Part shown: in pieces, positions 8,496 through 17,470 of the stretch
How positions within the stretch are numbered: the first letter of the stretch is position 1
How the letters are laid out: each line of letters opens with the position of its first letter
Assembly: GCA_016795365.1 (NCBI GenBank)
Contig: JAEUHN010000031.1
Coordinates: 124,001-188,000 of the forward strand
DNA length: 64,000 nucleotides
Source: Verrucomicrobiaceae bacterium
GTDB taxonomy: Bacteria; Verrucomicrobiota; Verrucomicrobiia; Verrucomicrobiales; Verrucomicrobiaceae
Reading direction: 5' to 3'
Position numbers and translations under genes: made by a program
The notes under the pieces: generated by a model
Told to the model about the DNA's origin: nothing
The model's input: only the letters and a program-made list of their open reading frames with translations
Databases searched by the model: none

Positions 8496-9320
8496 CTACA
8501 TTTTGAAATTCTCGCCCAGGTAACGTTCGCGTGCCACGGGGTCATTGACAATCTCCTCGCGCGTTCCATGCAGAAGGATACGTCCGCCATAGATCAAGTA
8601 GGCACTGTCCACGATGTTTAATGTTTCGCGGACGTTGTGGTCGGTGATCAGGATGGCGAGGCCAGCGGCGCGCAACATGCGGATGATGTCCTGGATTTCG
8701 CCAACGGCGATGGGGTCAACGCCGCTGAACGGTTCATCGAGCATGAGCAGCTTGGGCTCTGTGACCAGACTGCGGGCGATGGTGAGACGACGTTTTTCAC
8801 CGCCCGAGAGCGTGATGGCGAGATTGTTCGCGACGTGGTCGATGCCGAACTTCTCCATCAGCAACTGACTCTGTTCCTCGCGTTCCTTCTTGGTAAAGTT
8901 TTGCGTCTCCATGACGGCGAGGATGTTTTCCCGCACGGTGAGGCGGCGGAAGATGGATTCCTCCTGTGGCAGGTAACCCATGCCGAGCCGGGCACGGACA
9001 TACATGGGCTCGTGCGTGACATCGTTGCCTTCAAAGATGACCCGTCCACCATTCGGGCGCACAAGGCCCACGATCATGTAGAACGAGGTGGTCTTGCCCG
9101 CTCCATTGGGACCCAGCAGACCGACAATCTCACCCGGCTTCACTTCGATATCGACACCGTTTACCACGGCACGGCCATCGTAGATTTTCTGCAAGCCACG
9201 AGTGTAGAGAAGGCTGTCGCTGGAGGGTAGGGGCGCGGCGACCTGCTGTGTGGCATTCACATCACCGTCCCACATGCGAGGAGACTGCGATGCACTGGCG
9301 TTTTTCGGGGACTTGGCCAT
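8496..9320 (-). CDS. lptB: LPS export ABC transporter ATP-binding protein LptB
   Basis: LptB powers extraction of LPS from the inner membrane together with LptFG. Walker A GPNGAGKT (residues 70-77), the Q-loop in YLPQEESIFR, the signature LSGGE (about 168-172), Walker B LLMLDEP (about 188-194) and the H-loop in ITDHNVRE are all intact, and the family-specific LITDHNVRETL motif separates it from other ABC ATPases. It is 274 residues long, about 30 more than E. coli LptB, because of a Ser/Gln/Ala-rich N-terminal extension of unknown use. It follows lptA by 24 bp. Confidence 0.95.
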   Translation of the reverse strand: MAKSPKNASASQSPRMWDGDVNATQQVAAPLPSSDSLLYTRGLQKIYDGRAVVNGVDIEVKPGEIVGLLGPNGAGKTTSFYMIVGLVRPNGGRVIFEGNDVTHEPMYVRARLGMGYLPQEESIFRRLTVRENILAVMETQNFTKKEREEQSQLLMEKFGIDHVANNLAITLSGGEKRRLTIARSLVTEPKLLMLDEPFSGVDPIAVGEIQDIIRMLRAAGLAILITDHNVRETLNIVDSAYLIYGGRILLHGTREEIVNDPVARERYLGENFKM

Positions 9321-9344
9321 GAAAAGAATCGGGAGGGATTGGGC

Positions 9345-10073
9345 CTATTGCTGACGACGAGGGGCAGGTGTGGGAATCGAGATGCCGCCGCCGGAAGCCG
9401 GCGCATTGGATGAGGCATCGCCTTTGCTCTTCTTCGACTTGTCGCTGCCCGCGAGTTCGGTGCGGGTGCGGCCTTTGACGCCGAACTTGCCATCCTTGGT
9501 GAGCGTCATCACGGTGCTGGCTTCCGCAGCGATGATCACGTTCTCGCCGTCCTGCACCTGCGGCCAGTCGCGCAAAATCATGTCGCCCGTTTTGCCGTCA
9601 TAGTAGGCATTGCGGCACTTGCCGATCTTGGACTTTCCTTCGGCGTCCGTCTTCACAATGACCACTTCTTTGCCAACGGCGGTGGCGTGATCGAGATTGT
9701 TCGCGTCACCTGGTTGATCGGACAGCGCAGTCTCGGGCTGCTGAGCGGAATTGCTCGCTGTGGCGGCTGCGTCTTTGGCCTTGGGCTTCTTTTCCTTCCT
9801 CATATAAACGGTGAAGGTGCCGTCGGTGGTGAGGTGAAATTGAGGCCCGTTGACCACCACATTGTTGGTGTAGGTGAAGACCGAGTTCTTGAGATCCATG
9901 TCCACGCTGTCGCAGTCGATGGTGGTCGGCTGTTTGGCCTTGGGCGTTGCTGGAGGAACGATGGAGGCTGGCTTGATGGGCTCAGGCGCGGGGGCTGGGG
10001 CAGGCTGCTGGGCGGGGATGCCGGAGGCCACGAGCACCAGGGCGGAGACGAACGAGAAGTAGTGCGGGCGCAT
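9345..10073 (-). CDS. lptA: LptA/OstA-like periplasmic LPS transport protein
   Basis: The 242-residue product has a signal peptide (MRPHYFSFVSALVLVASGIPAQ), a Pro/Ala-rich spacer (about 22-50) and an OstA-type beta-jellyroll starting with TTIDCDSVDMDLKNSVFTYT-NNVVV, the typical first strands of LptA. LptA builds the periplasmic bridge along which LPS slides to LptD. Position between lptC and lptB supports this over a stand-alone OstA protein. The tail is Lys/Ser-rich and low in complexity. Only 1 bp separates it from lptC. Confidence 0.8.
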   Translation of the reverse strand: MRPHYFSFVSALVLVASGIPAQQPAPAPAPEPIKPASIVPPATPKAKQPTTIDCDSVDMDLKNSVFTYTNNVVVNGPQFHLTTDGTFTVYMRKEKKPKAKDAAATASNSAQQPETALSDQPGDANNLDHATAVGKEVVIVKTDAEGKSKIGKCRNAYYDGKTGDMILRDWPQVQDGENVIIAAEASTVMTLTKDGKFGVKGRTRTELAGSDKSKKSKGDASSNAPASGGGISIPTPAPRRQQ

Positions 10074-10074
10074 A

Positions 10075-10692
10075 TTATTTGGCGGGGGGCTTCGGAGTGG
10101 TTCCGGCAGGTGTGGGCTGGACGGCGGCCTGCGGGTCGGCGGGAACGGTCGCTGCGGTTTTTTCGGGGGTGGGGGAACTGAGCTGAGACAAATCGAAGAT
10201 CACCATGTGAACATGTCCCTTCATCTGGCCGCGAGAAGTCGTCGTGTCAAAGGTCATGCTATCGCCTTCGATCTGAAAGTCCGCACGGCGCACGCGGCTG
10301 CGCTTGTCGCTGACCAGCTGCTTGGTGTCCATGAAGTAAGTGGCCGTTGGCAGGTCCACCCGAATGGTGTCCTTGGGCTCATTGCCGTAGAGTTGAATCG
10401 TGACTCCCTCGCCGAAGAGTCGATTGCCTTCGATCCGGGTGAGGGCATCGGCTTCCACAAACGAAGTCCGCTTTCCCTGATCGAACCCGGGATTTCGCAC
10501 CTTCACGCTGCGCACGCCTTCCTGGATTAGCTTGCCGATCGATTCCAGGCTGGAAACCCCTTCCGCTGGCTCCTCCGTGGCGGCAGCGGCTGGAGCTGGC
10601 TTTGGTTTCGTCCCTTTGGGGGTTGGCTTGTCTTGCGCAAACAGGCCACATGCCGTGATGAGGGCGATGGCGGTGAGGCTAAAGGTTCTCAT
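10075..10692 (-). CDS. lptC: LptC-like LPS export protein
   Basis: The 205-residue protein has a signal or anchor sequence (MRTFSLTAIALITACGLFAQ), a low-complexity Lys/Pro/Ala spacer (about 22-45) and an LptC/OstA-like beta-jellyroll with RTSFVEADALTRIEGNRLFG, TIRVDLPTATYFMDTKQLVS and ADFQIEGDSMTFDTTTSRGQ (residues about 75-170). LptC hands LPS from LptBFG to LptA. The similarity is structural in style rather than strong in sequence, and the name rests also on its place between kdsA and lptA. It overlaps kdsA by 14 bp. Confidence 0.7.
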   Translation of the reverse strand: MRTFSLTAIALITACGLFAQDKPTPKGTKPKPAPAAAATEEPAEGVSSLESIGKLIQEGVRSVKVRNPGFDQGKRTSFVEADALTRIEGNRLFGEGVTIQLYGNEPKDTIRVDLPTATYFMDTKQLVSDKRSRVRRADFQIEGDSMTFDTTTSRGQMKGHVHMVIFDLSQLSSPTPEKTAATVPADPQAAVQPTPAGTTPKPPAK

Positions 10693-11509
10693 GAGCGATG
10701 GCGTGAAGCCTGAGAAGTTGGTTCAAGAGGGCGGGCAGGTCCGCCAAAGGAATCTGGTTGGGCCCGTCGGACAGCGCTTTTGAAGGGTCGATGTGAGTCT
10801 CGATGAATACGCCATCAACTCCAGTGGCCACGGCGGCACGAGCCAGCACCGGGGCTAGCTTTCCATCGCCACCCGTCGTCAAACCCTGGCCGCCAGGACG
10901 CTGCACCGAGTGGGTGGCATCGAACACGACCCGGTAGCCCAGCTCGCGCATCCAGTAGAGGCTGCGCATGTCGGCAACGAGATTGTTGTAGCCAAAGGTG
11001 GTGCCGCGCTCGGTGAAAAGGAACTGATGGCAGCCGACCGAGAGCAACTTGTCCGCAATGTTCTTCACGTCCCAGGGTGCGAGGAACTGTCCCTTCTTCA
11101 CATTCACCACCCGCCCTGATTCGCCAGCCGCGATGATAAGATCCGTCTGGCGGCAAAGGAATGCTGGGATCTGAAGCAAGTCGATGAACTCGGCGGCAAT
11201 GCGCACCTCCTCGACGGAGTGAACATCTGTCGTCACGGGCACGCCCATTTCTTTGCCGATCTCGGCGAGCAACCGACATCCGTCTGCGCAGTCCATGCCA
11301 CGATAGCTGCTGATCGCGCTCCGGTTCGCTTTGTCGTAGGACGCCTTGAACACCCAACGCAAGCCTTGCGGATCGGCGATCGCCTTGATCCGCCGGGCCA
11401 TGTCCCAGACAAAATCCGCACTCTCGATCACACAGGGACCGAGAACGAAAAAAGGCTGCTGGCCGTCCACCCGCACTCCGCCGATCTGCACCACTGGTAG
11501 CTCCGCCAT
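10679..11509 (-). CDS. kdsA: 3-deoxy-8-phosphooctulonate synthase (Kdo-8-phosphate synthase)
   Basis: KdsA condenses arabinose 5-phosphate with phosphoenolpyruvate to Kdo 8-phosphate, the precursor of the LPS inner-core sugar Kdo. The TIM-barrel motifs are clear: FFVLGPCVIES at the start, WVFKASYDKANRSA, a central QIPAFLCRQTDLI, NVKKGQFLAPWD, FDATHSVQRPGGQG and the closing GVFIETHIDPSKALSDGPNQ. The family choice between metal-dependent and metal-independent forms cannot be settled by eye. The start is taken as ATG 11509 (MAELPVVQIGG) by fit to the family; an in-frame GTG at 11533 has the better ribosome site (GAGG 6 nt upstream) and is a real alternative. First gene of the lpt operon. Confidence 0.93.
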   Translation of the reverse strand: MAELPVVQIGGVRVDGQQPFFVLGPCVIESADFVWDMARRIKAIADPQGLRWVFKASYDKANRSAISSYRGMDCADGCRLLAEIGKEMGVPVTTDVHSVEEVRIAAEFIDLLQIPAFLCRQTDLIIAAGESGRVVNVKKGQFLAPWDVKNIADKLLSVGCHQFLFTERGTTFGYNNLVADMRSLYWMRELGYRVVFDATHSVQRPGGQGLTTGGDGKLAPVLARAAVATGVDGVFIETHIDPSKALSDGPNQIPLADLPALLNQLLRLHAIAHENL

Positions 11510-11661
11510 GATCCTAGCTGGTTGATGTTTCACCGAAAACCTCGCCGCCGACGTGTGCCGGACGGACCTCAGTCCTTGGTTTATGGGTGAAGAATACAGA
11601 CTTGCTCATGGAAATACAATCCTCGAATCAGGGTAGCACAATAGTTGCCAATCCAGGAGCC

Positions 11662-12192
11662 CTAGCCCAGGCGTCCGCCGGACTTTACAAAGTCGATAAT
11701 CTTCCGGTCATCGTCTCCGGCGGCCCAGGTAACACGCAAAAAATCAGCGGGATGAATCCGGTGTTTCGCGAAGAAGGCACGATCCCCACCACAACCATAC
11801 ATCGTGTCGGGATCCATCTCACCCCGCAGTTTCGCCCTTGCCTTCGTGATTAGGCGAGGCAGCCAGGGAATGCCGTCCACTTCGGCGGGCTTGGGTGGCA
11901 ATTCGCTCGGGGACACCGTGTGGGTGCTTTTCACCCCTTTTTGAATCACGTTGAAATAGTCACGCCGCACGGCGGCAACCAGGAGCGCCGTCTCCACCGA
12001 GGGGCCGTCGTTGTAGCGGCAATGGTCATCGACAAAATCAAAGAACTCCTGGCCGGTGTAGCCGATGGCAGCGAGGAACTCGAGGTCGGCATCCGAATAC
12101 CAGGATTCCTGGCGTGTCTGTCCCGAACGGTGCAGCTGTGCGCAACGTTCGAAAAGCTGGCGGAAAGTCGTGTCCCAAGTAAGCGAATTCAT
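11662..12192 (-). CDS. DUF5069 family protein
   Basis: The 176-residue protein starts at ATG 12192 (MNSLTWDTTFRQLFERC); the frame runs on upstream for 66 codons but that part has no coding character. DUF5069 is recognised from the central IPWLPRLITKARAKLRGEM segment and the tail in which a FLRVTWAAGDDD region follows. A second member of the family (62157-62594) has the matching VWLPRFIAKVRRHHEGRL. The family is common in Verrucomicrobia and has no known function. It is divergent from the beta-barrel gene at 12347. Confidence 0.7.
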   Translation of the reverse strand: MNSLTWDTTFRQLFERCAQLHRSGQTRQESWYSDADLEFLAAIGYTGQEFFDFVDDHCRYNDGPSVETALLVAAVRRDYFNVIQKGVKSTHTVSPSELPPKPAEVDGIPWLPRLITKARAKLRGEMDPDTMYGCGGDRAFFAKHRIHPADFLRVTWAAGDDDRKIIDFVKSGGRLG

Positions 12193-12346
12193 CGGCGCGA
12201 CTGATAGGCAGTGTGGGCCAGTTGCACAGCAAAAAAACCACGAGCCTTTGATAGGGGACCAGGCGCTGAATTCCTGCTTGCCCCAAAAGCCCAGTTTGGG
12301 TAAACAGAACCCGTCGAATATCGACAACACAAACCTACATAGAAAC

Positions 12347-12949
12347 ATGAAGTCCATCCTCACCTCGCTGCTCGTTGTGGCAGTCTCCACCCTGGCTCAC
12401 GCAGGTGCTCCTGCAGCCAAGAACCCCAAAGCACCGGTCGCTCCCGCACCGGCTCCTGGCTGCGATCCTCTGAGCTACAGCTATGCTGAGCTTGGCTGGC
12501 TGCACACCGATAGCGACTTCGGAACCTCCGATGGCGGCTACCTCGACCTGAGCTACGACGTCGGTCACAATCTTTTCCTTGATGGCACCTTCAGCCTGAC
12601 GGGTGGCGATTACGACTACCGCGAAGTGGGAGCTGGCGTGGGTTACTACCTGCCCATCACTGAGAAGTTCCATTTTGTCGGCCGCACTGGCTGGGCCAAC
12701 ACCGACACCGACCTCACCTCGGACGTCAATGAGTGGTATATCAGCCCAGGCTTCCGCCTCCAGGTCACCTGCAACCTTGAGCTTTACACCAAGGCCTACT
12801 TCCACGTGCCTGAAGAAGGCGACGAGAACTGGTCGGTGGGCGTTGGCGCTCTTTACCACGTTTGCAAGGCCGCAGCTATCACCGTCGGTGGTGCATGGGG
12901 CGAAGATGATGAGTGGTCCATCCAGACCGGTATCCGCTTCAACCTGTAA
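12347..12949 (+). CDS. Small outer-membrane beta-barrel protein
   Basis: The 200-residue product begins with a signal peptide MKSILTSLLVVAVSTLAHA, followed by an Ala/Pro spacer and eight alternating amphipathic strands (for example YAELGWLHTDSDFGTSDGGY, LFLDGTFSLTGGDYDYREVG, WYISPGFRLQVTC), ending with the aromatic-terminal WSIQTGIRFNL typical of barrel proteins recognised by the BAM machinery. Start is ATG 12347; the open frame upstream is non-coding. Two Cys pairs (CDPLSY, TCNLEL, VCKAAA) are present. Function unknown. A strong terminator follows. Confidence 0.8.
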   Translation: MKSILTSLLVVAVSTLAHAGAPAAKNPKAPVAPAPAPGCDPLSYSYAELGWLHTDSDFGTSDGGYLDLSYDVGHNLFLDGTFSLTGGDYDYREVGAGVGYYLPITEKFHFVGRTGWANTDTDLTSDVNEWYISPGFRLQVTCNLELYTKAYFHVPEEGDENWSVGVGALYHVCKAAAITVGGAWGEDDEWSIQTGIRFNL

Positions 12950-12970
12950 TTGGTTGAGTTGAACCTTTTT

Positions 12971-13006
12971 ACGCCAGTCGGTGCGCAAGCCCGGCTGGCG
13001 TTTTTT
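12971..13006 (+). terminator. Intrinsic terminator of the beta-barrel gene
   Basis: ACGCCAGTCGG pairs with CCGGCTGGCGT (11 bp, one G-U) around GTGCGCAAGC-type loop, followed by six T residues (13001-13006). It begins 22 bp after the stop codon at 12949. Confidence 0.9.
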
Positions 13007-13082
13007 GTGCAATCTTGAGGTTCCACAAAACCAATGCGCCCCCCGGGATATGGCGGCGAGATTGCCTTGTTAACAACAAGAC

Positions 13083-13106
13083 GACGCTGTCGTTTCCGAC
13101 AGCGCC
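13083..13106 (-). terminator. Probable terminator of smc
   Basis: On the minus strand GGCGCTGTCG-GAAA-CGACAGCGTC forms an 8-10 bp stem with a GNRA loop about 50 bp after the smc stop codon; the following GTCTTGTTGTT is only moderately T-rich. Confidence 0.5.
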
Positions 13107-13152
13107 GTTTCGAGCGTGACGCCAGATCAGCTTTGCGGGCTATCGACTGACG

Positions 13153-16100
13153 TTACGCGGACAGCCCGACCTCGTCTTCGTCAGGTGCATCAATGCTCTC
13201 GACATCGCCCGCGAACACGACTTCCGGCTCGGCTTGCTCGTTCAACGCAGCTGCTTGCTCGCTATCGACATTGAGCGCGGCGAACTCTTCCTGCGGATCG
13301 TCCTTCTTGCGCTTGCGGCTCTTGCGACCACCTGTCGGCAGTTCATCGACCACGCCGTCCGCAGCTACCTTGCCGATACCGCGCTGGCGTTCGATGTTGG
13401 CATTTACGTCGTCGGCGCTGGTCATGCGGACGCCCACCGGCTTGCTAACGCCGAACTCCTGCATGGTCACGCCGTAGATCACATCAGCGCGGTTCATGGT
13501 GCGCTTGTTGTGCGTCACGATGATGAACTGGCTGCTGGTGATGAAGTTCTCCAGCATCTTGAGGAAGCGCGTGATGTTCGATTCATCGAGCGGTGCATCC
13601 AACTCATCGAGCACGCAGAACGGGCTCGGCTTCACCTGATAAATGGAGAATAGCAGCGCCACCGCTGTCATCGAGCGCTCACCACCGGAGAGCAGGCTGA
13701 TCGTCTGTAGCTTCTTTCCCGGCGGCTTGGCGATGATTTCGATGCCCGACTCCAACGGATCGCCGTCTTCCAGCATGAGATCGGCCTTGGCTTGCGCGCC
13801 GAAGAGTTCGCGGAAGTTGTTTTGGAAGTTGTTCCGCACCACGTTGAACGTGTCCGTGAACATCGTCTTCGTCGTGTCGTTGATCTTCGCGATCACCTCC
13901 ATCAGCTCCTGCTTGCTCTTCACGAGGTCGCCATGCTGGTTTTCGAGGAAGGTGTGACGCTGTTCGAGTTCTTCGAACTCCTGGATGGCGTCAAGGTTGA
14001 CCGAGCCGATGCTTTCGAGGCGCTGACGAAGGTCGGCCACCGCTTCAGCAACGAAGTCCCAGTCAGCCTGCGACAGTTCAGCCGATGCATCGGGAAGCAC
14101 AGCCTCAATGGCCTTCAGCTCTTCCATGGTCACCACATGCTGTGTCGTGCTTGCGGCTTCGCTGCCGGCTTCGGACTCGTCCATCACGACCACGTCGGAC
14201 TCTTCCACGATCGGAATGTCCTCTACGGGCACCTCGTCTTCGACAACCACCGGCGCTTCCTCAACGATAGGCTCTGGCGCAGGTTGCTCGACCACCACGG
14301 GCGCAGCCTCTTGAACGGGCGTCTCCTCGGACTCACCCTCGGCTTCACCCTTGCCACCACGACGGCGGGTCTTCCGCTGATTGGCAATGGACAGCAACAG
14401 CGCGTGCGGGTCCGGCTCGAAAGTATCAAGCGCCACCTGATGACGTTCTTGAATCTGCGACACCACGTTCTCCAAGCGAAGATCCACGCGCGTGAGCTGC
14501 ACCTCGGCGCGGCTGCGGTGCTCGTTCATCTGCGCGTGATCGTTGCGCAGTTTGCTTAGCTGGCTTTCCAGCGCCGTCACTTTCTCGAAGGCGGCAGCGC
14601 GACGATCAATCGTCTCCGCCCCTTGGGATTCGACTTCGTTGAGACGCACGCGCTGTTCTTCCACAGCCTCAGCGAGGCGCTGCGACTCCATCTGGCTCTG
14701 CTGGATGCGCTCGCGCCAGGTGATGATCTCCTGATCGAAGCGCTGAATGCTGGCCTGCAATTCGGCGATGCGGTTCTTGAGCGGAGCCTTCTTGCCTTCG
14801 ATGGCTTGCAGCGCGCTCTGCTCCATGAGCAAGGCCGTGCGCAGTTCGTTGAGACGCTCTGAGCTTTCCAGTTCGCGACGTGCCAGCGCATCGGCTTCCA
14901 CTTCGAGTTCACGCTCGCGGTTGTGTGCCACATCGAGTTGTTCGATGGCACCGGCGGCGAGTTCACGAAGCTGCGCGATCTGTGCCTCGGCCTGCGTGAT
15001 GCGAGTCGCGATCTGCTGCTGGTCCCACTCAATGCTCTCGGCCTTGGCGACGGCTTGCTGAAGCTCACGCTGCACCACGCTCATCTTGCCCTGGAACTGG
15101 CTGAGCATCTCGCGTGTGCGCTGGCTCTGCTCGCGGAGGCTGGCCTCTTCGCGCAGACGTTCCTCAAGCTGTGCGCGAAGGTTGGCGACGAGGTCCTCTT
15201 TCTCCATCACCTGGTATTCCAGCGCTTCGACTTCCGTCGCAAGGCTGCGCACTTCGCTTTCGCGGCGCAAGGTGCTGGTCGCTTCCTCCTTCGTTGCACC
15301 ACCGTAGATGATGCCGTCCACGCTGACAAACTCACCTCTCAGCGTCGCGATGGCGAGCTGCGGATGCGCGCGCTTGATGCGCATCGCGGTGTGCAGGTCT
15401 TCGGCGATGGCGACATGCGCGAGCAAGTGCTCCACCATCTTCTGCGAGCCCTCGCGTGCCTTCACCTTATCGATGGCCCAGGCGATCGCGCCTTCCGGTA
15501 GGAACATACCGTTCATTTGCGGGCGCTCGGCAAAGAAGTCCTGCGGAGCGATGGCCGCCTTGCCCATCTTGTATTGCGCCAGACGCTCAGCGATCTGCGA
15601 GGCGAGTTCGCTATCGGTCAGCAGCACGGCTTGAAGGTGCTCACGTAGCGCGGCTTCGATAGCCGTGATGAACTGCGGCTCCACTTCGATGCTCGAGGCG
15701 AGAATGCCGCGCACGCCCGTGCGATAGACATCCGCGTTGTCGAGTCCGCGCAGCACCGCCTGCGTGCCTTCGGCCAAGCCTTCGCCCTGGGCGATGAGTT
15801 GCTTCAGGGCTTCGAGACGCGACTTGCGCTGGGTCAGCGAGCGCTGCAGTTCGTTGAGTTCGTTGTCGAGCGTGTCGCGCTGACGACGTTGCTCGGCGAT
15901 CTGATACGCGGTGCTCTTGAGACGCTCGTCGAGTTCGTTGCGCGTGGCTTCTTGTTCGTCGATCTGCGCACGCAGACCATCGTATTCGTGCTGTGCAGTT
16001 TCACGCACCTGCGCGGCGGTCTGGCTTTCGCGCGCCAGTGTCTCGTGACGCTGACGATCGTTGCTGATCTGCGTGGTGAGGCTTTGCACGCGTGCATCTG

Positions 16101-17295
16101 AGGCCGCGATCTGGCCCTCGAATTGACGAATGCTTTCGCGCACCGTGCGACGCTCGTTCTCGATGCGATGACGCTCCGGCATCAGGTCCTGGTGGCCGTG
16201 CTGATGCTCGTTCAACGCCATCCGACGTGACTCGATATTGCTCTGAATCACGAGCACCTGCTCATCCGCGCTCGCCATCTCCTGCACCTGCTGGTCCACG
16301 AGTTCGCGCGCTGCGTCCATGTCTTCCTGATGACGCTGGATGCGATGCTCCAGCTCCTCAGCGCGCTCCTTGTTGAAACCGATGCGGCCTTCCGCACTCT
16401 GCACCTGCGCCCGCAATTCTTGAGCCTGCTGGCGCAGCGTGCTGATCGTGCTCTCGACCGCGTGATACTCCTCGCGCGTCGCTGCGGCTTCGGATTCCGT
16501 GTTGTGCAGCAGCTTGTGCGCGTCGTTCAGTTGCAGCAGCAAGGAACGAATCTGGTTCTCAGTCTCCGACTTCTCAGCGCTTAGCTCGCTGTAGTGCTTG
16601 TGGCCAAGGTGCGTGTCGAGCACGCGCATGTCGGTCAGGATCGTCTGGTAGCGCTTGGCCTTCGCGGCTTGACGCTGCAACGAGCCCATCTGGCGCTTCA
16701 CTTCGGCAATGATGTCCGCCACGCGCAGCAGGTTGGCCTCCGTGTATTCGAGCTTGCGCAGCGCCTCCTTCTTCTGGCCTTTGAACTTGGTGATGCCAGC
16801 CGCTTCTTCGAACACCGCACGACGATCTTCTGGCTTGGAACTCAGTAACATGTCGATCTGGCCCTGCGCCATGATCGAGTAAGCCGCACGACCGATACCC
16901 GTGCCGGCCAGCAGGTCGTGGATGTCCTTGAGACGGCAGATGTTGTTGTTCAGTCGATACTCGCCTTTGCCATCGCGATAGACGCGGCGCGTGATCGCCA
17001 CTTCGTTGTAGTCCACGCCAGGCAGCACACCTTCGCAGTCCGCCATCAGCAGCGTCACCTCGGCCATGCCCACGGGCTTGCGCTTGTCAGTGCCGTTGAA
17101 GATAACGTCAGCCATTTCATCGCCACGCAGTGCCTTGGCGCTCGTTTCACCGAGCACCCAGCGGATGGCGTCCACGACGTTCGACTTGCCGCAGCCATTC
17201 GGGCCGACGATGCCGGTCACGCCTTGGTGGAATTCAAAGACGGTCTTGTCGGCGAAGGACTTGAAACCGTGCAGGGTGAGGCTCTTGAGATACAT
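13153..17295 (-). CDS. smc: Chromosome segregation ATPase SMC, with unusual insert and tail
   Basis: SMC dimers with ScpAB organise and separate chromosomes. The N-terminal head carries Walker A GPNGCGKSN (about residues 32-40), the hinge is around 510-660 (GVRGILASSIEVEPQFITA), long coiled coils flank it, and the C-terminal head has the ABC signature LLSGGERSM (about 1202) and Walker B FCVLDELDAPLD (about 1232). At 1380 residues it is well above the usual 1150-1200. The excess is a basic-then-acidic, Pro/Val/Glu-rich stretch at about 975-1050, in the coiled arm close to the C-terminal head, and a 90-residue charged tail at about 1290-1380. Start ATG 17295. Single-gene unit. Confidence 0.95.
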   Translation of the reverse strand: MYLKSLTLHGFKSFADKTVFEFHQGVTGIVGPNGCGKSNVVDAIRWVLGETSAKALRGDEMADVIFNGTDKRKPVGMAEVTLLMADCEGVLPGVDYNEVAITRRVYRDGKGEYRLNNNICRLKDIHDLLAGTGIGRAAYSIMAQGQIDMLLSSKPEDRRAVFEEAAGITKFKGQKKEALRKLEYTEANLLRVADIIAEVKRQMGSLQRQAAKAKRYQTILTDMRVLDTHLGHKHYSELSAEKSETENQIRSLLLQLNDAHKLLHNTESEAAATREEYHAVESTISTLRQQAQELRAQVQSAEGRIGFNKERAEELEHRIQRHQEDMDAARELVDQQVQEMASADEQVLVIQSNIESRRMALNEHQHGHQDLMPERHRIENERRTVRESIRQFEGQIAASDARVQSLTTQISNDRQRHETLARESQTAAQVRETAQHEYDGLRAQIDEQEATRNELDERLKSTAYQIAEQRRQRDTLDNELNELQRSLTQRKSRLEALKQLIAQGEGLAEGTQAVLRGLDNADVYRTGVRGILASSIEVEPQFITAIEAALREHLQAVLLTDSELASQIAERLAQYKMGKAAIAPQDFFAERPQMNGMFLPEGAIAWAIDKVKAREGSQKMVEHLLAHVAIAEDLHTAMRIKRAHPQLAIATLRGEFVSVDGIIYGGATKEEATSTLRRESEVRSLATEVEALEYQVMEKEDLVANLRAQLEERLREEASLREQSQRTREMLSQFQGKMSVVQRELQQAVAKAESIEWDQQQIATRITQAEAQIAQLRELAAGAIEQLDVAHNRERELEVEADALARRELESSERLNELRTALLMEQSALQAIEGKKAPLKNRIAELQASIQRFDQEIITWRERIQQSQMESQRLAEAVEEQRVRLNEVESQGAETIDRRAAAFEKVTALESQLSKLRNDHAQMNEHRSRAEVQLTRVDLRLENVVSQIQERHQVALDTFEPDPHALLLSIANQRKTRRRGGKGEAEGESEETPVQEAAPVVVEQPAPEPIVEEAPVVVEDEVPVEDIPIVEESDVVVMDESEAGSEAASTTQHVVTMEELKAIEAVLPDASAELSQADWDFVAEAVADLRQRLESIGSVNLDAIQEFEELEQRHTFLENQHGDLVKSKQELMEVIAKINDTTKTMFTDTFNVVRNNFQNNFRELFGAQAKADLMLEDGDPLESGIEIIAKPPGKKLQTISLLSGGERSMTAVALLFSIYQVKPSPFCVLDELDAPLDESNITRFLKMLENFITSSQFIIVTHNKRTMNRADVIYGVTMQEFGVSKPVGVRMTSADDVNANIERQRGIGKVAADGVVDELPTGGRKSRKRKKDDPQEEFAALNVDSEQAAALNEQAEPEVVFAGDVESIDAPDEDEVGLSA

Positions 17296-17345
17296 GGTGG
17301 TTGGGTCCGGGCAGAAAGTGAATTGACGCGGACTAACCGGGACAT

Positions 17346-17391
17346 CACAAGATCGGGCAAGGAGAAAGCCCCTTTTCCACCTTATCTTGTG
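17346..17391. repeat. Inverted repeat upstream of smc
   Basis: A perfect 8-bp inverted repeat, CACAAGAT (17346-17353) and ATCTTGTG (17384-17391), encloses a second small inverted repeat GGGC/GCCC (17355-17358, 17368-17371). It lies between the stop of the PEP-CTERM gene and the start of smc, 51 bp from the smc start. It has no U-tract in either direction, so it looks more like an operator or an RNA structure in the smc leader. Confidence 0.45.
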
Positions 17392-17470
17392 TTTTGTTAA
17401 CGAACCTTAAACAAGATGTGGGATTTTTGAGCTGCGGTTATTCACAACCACAGCACGTCCACTCTCGCTC

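Noticed and set aside
11587-11853. 88-codon plus-strand frame upstream of and antisense to the DUF5069 gene
   Set aside because: Overlaps the conserved DUF5069 C-terminal region and shows no motif.
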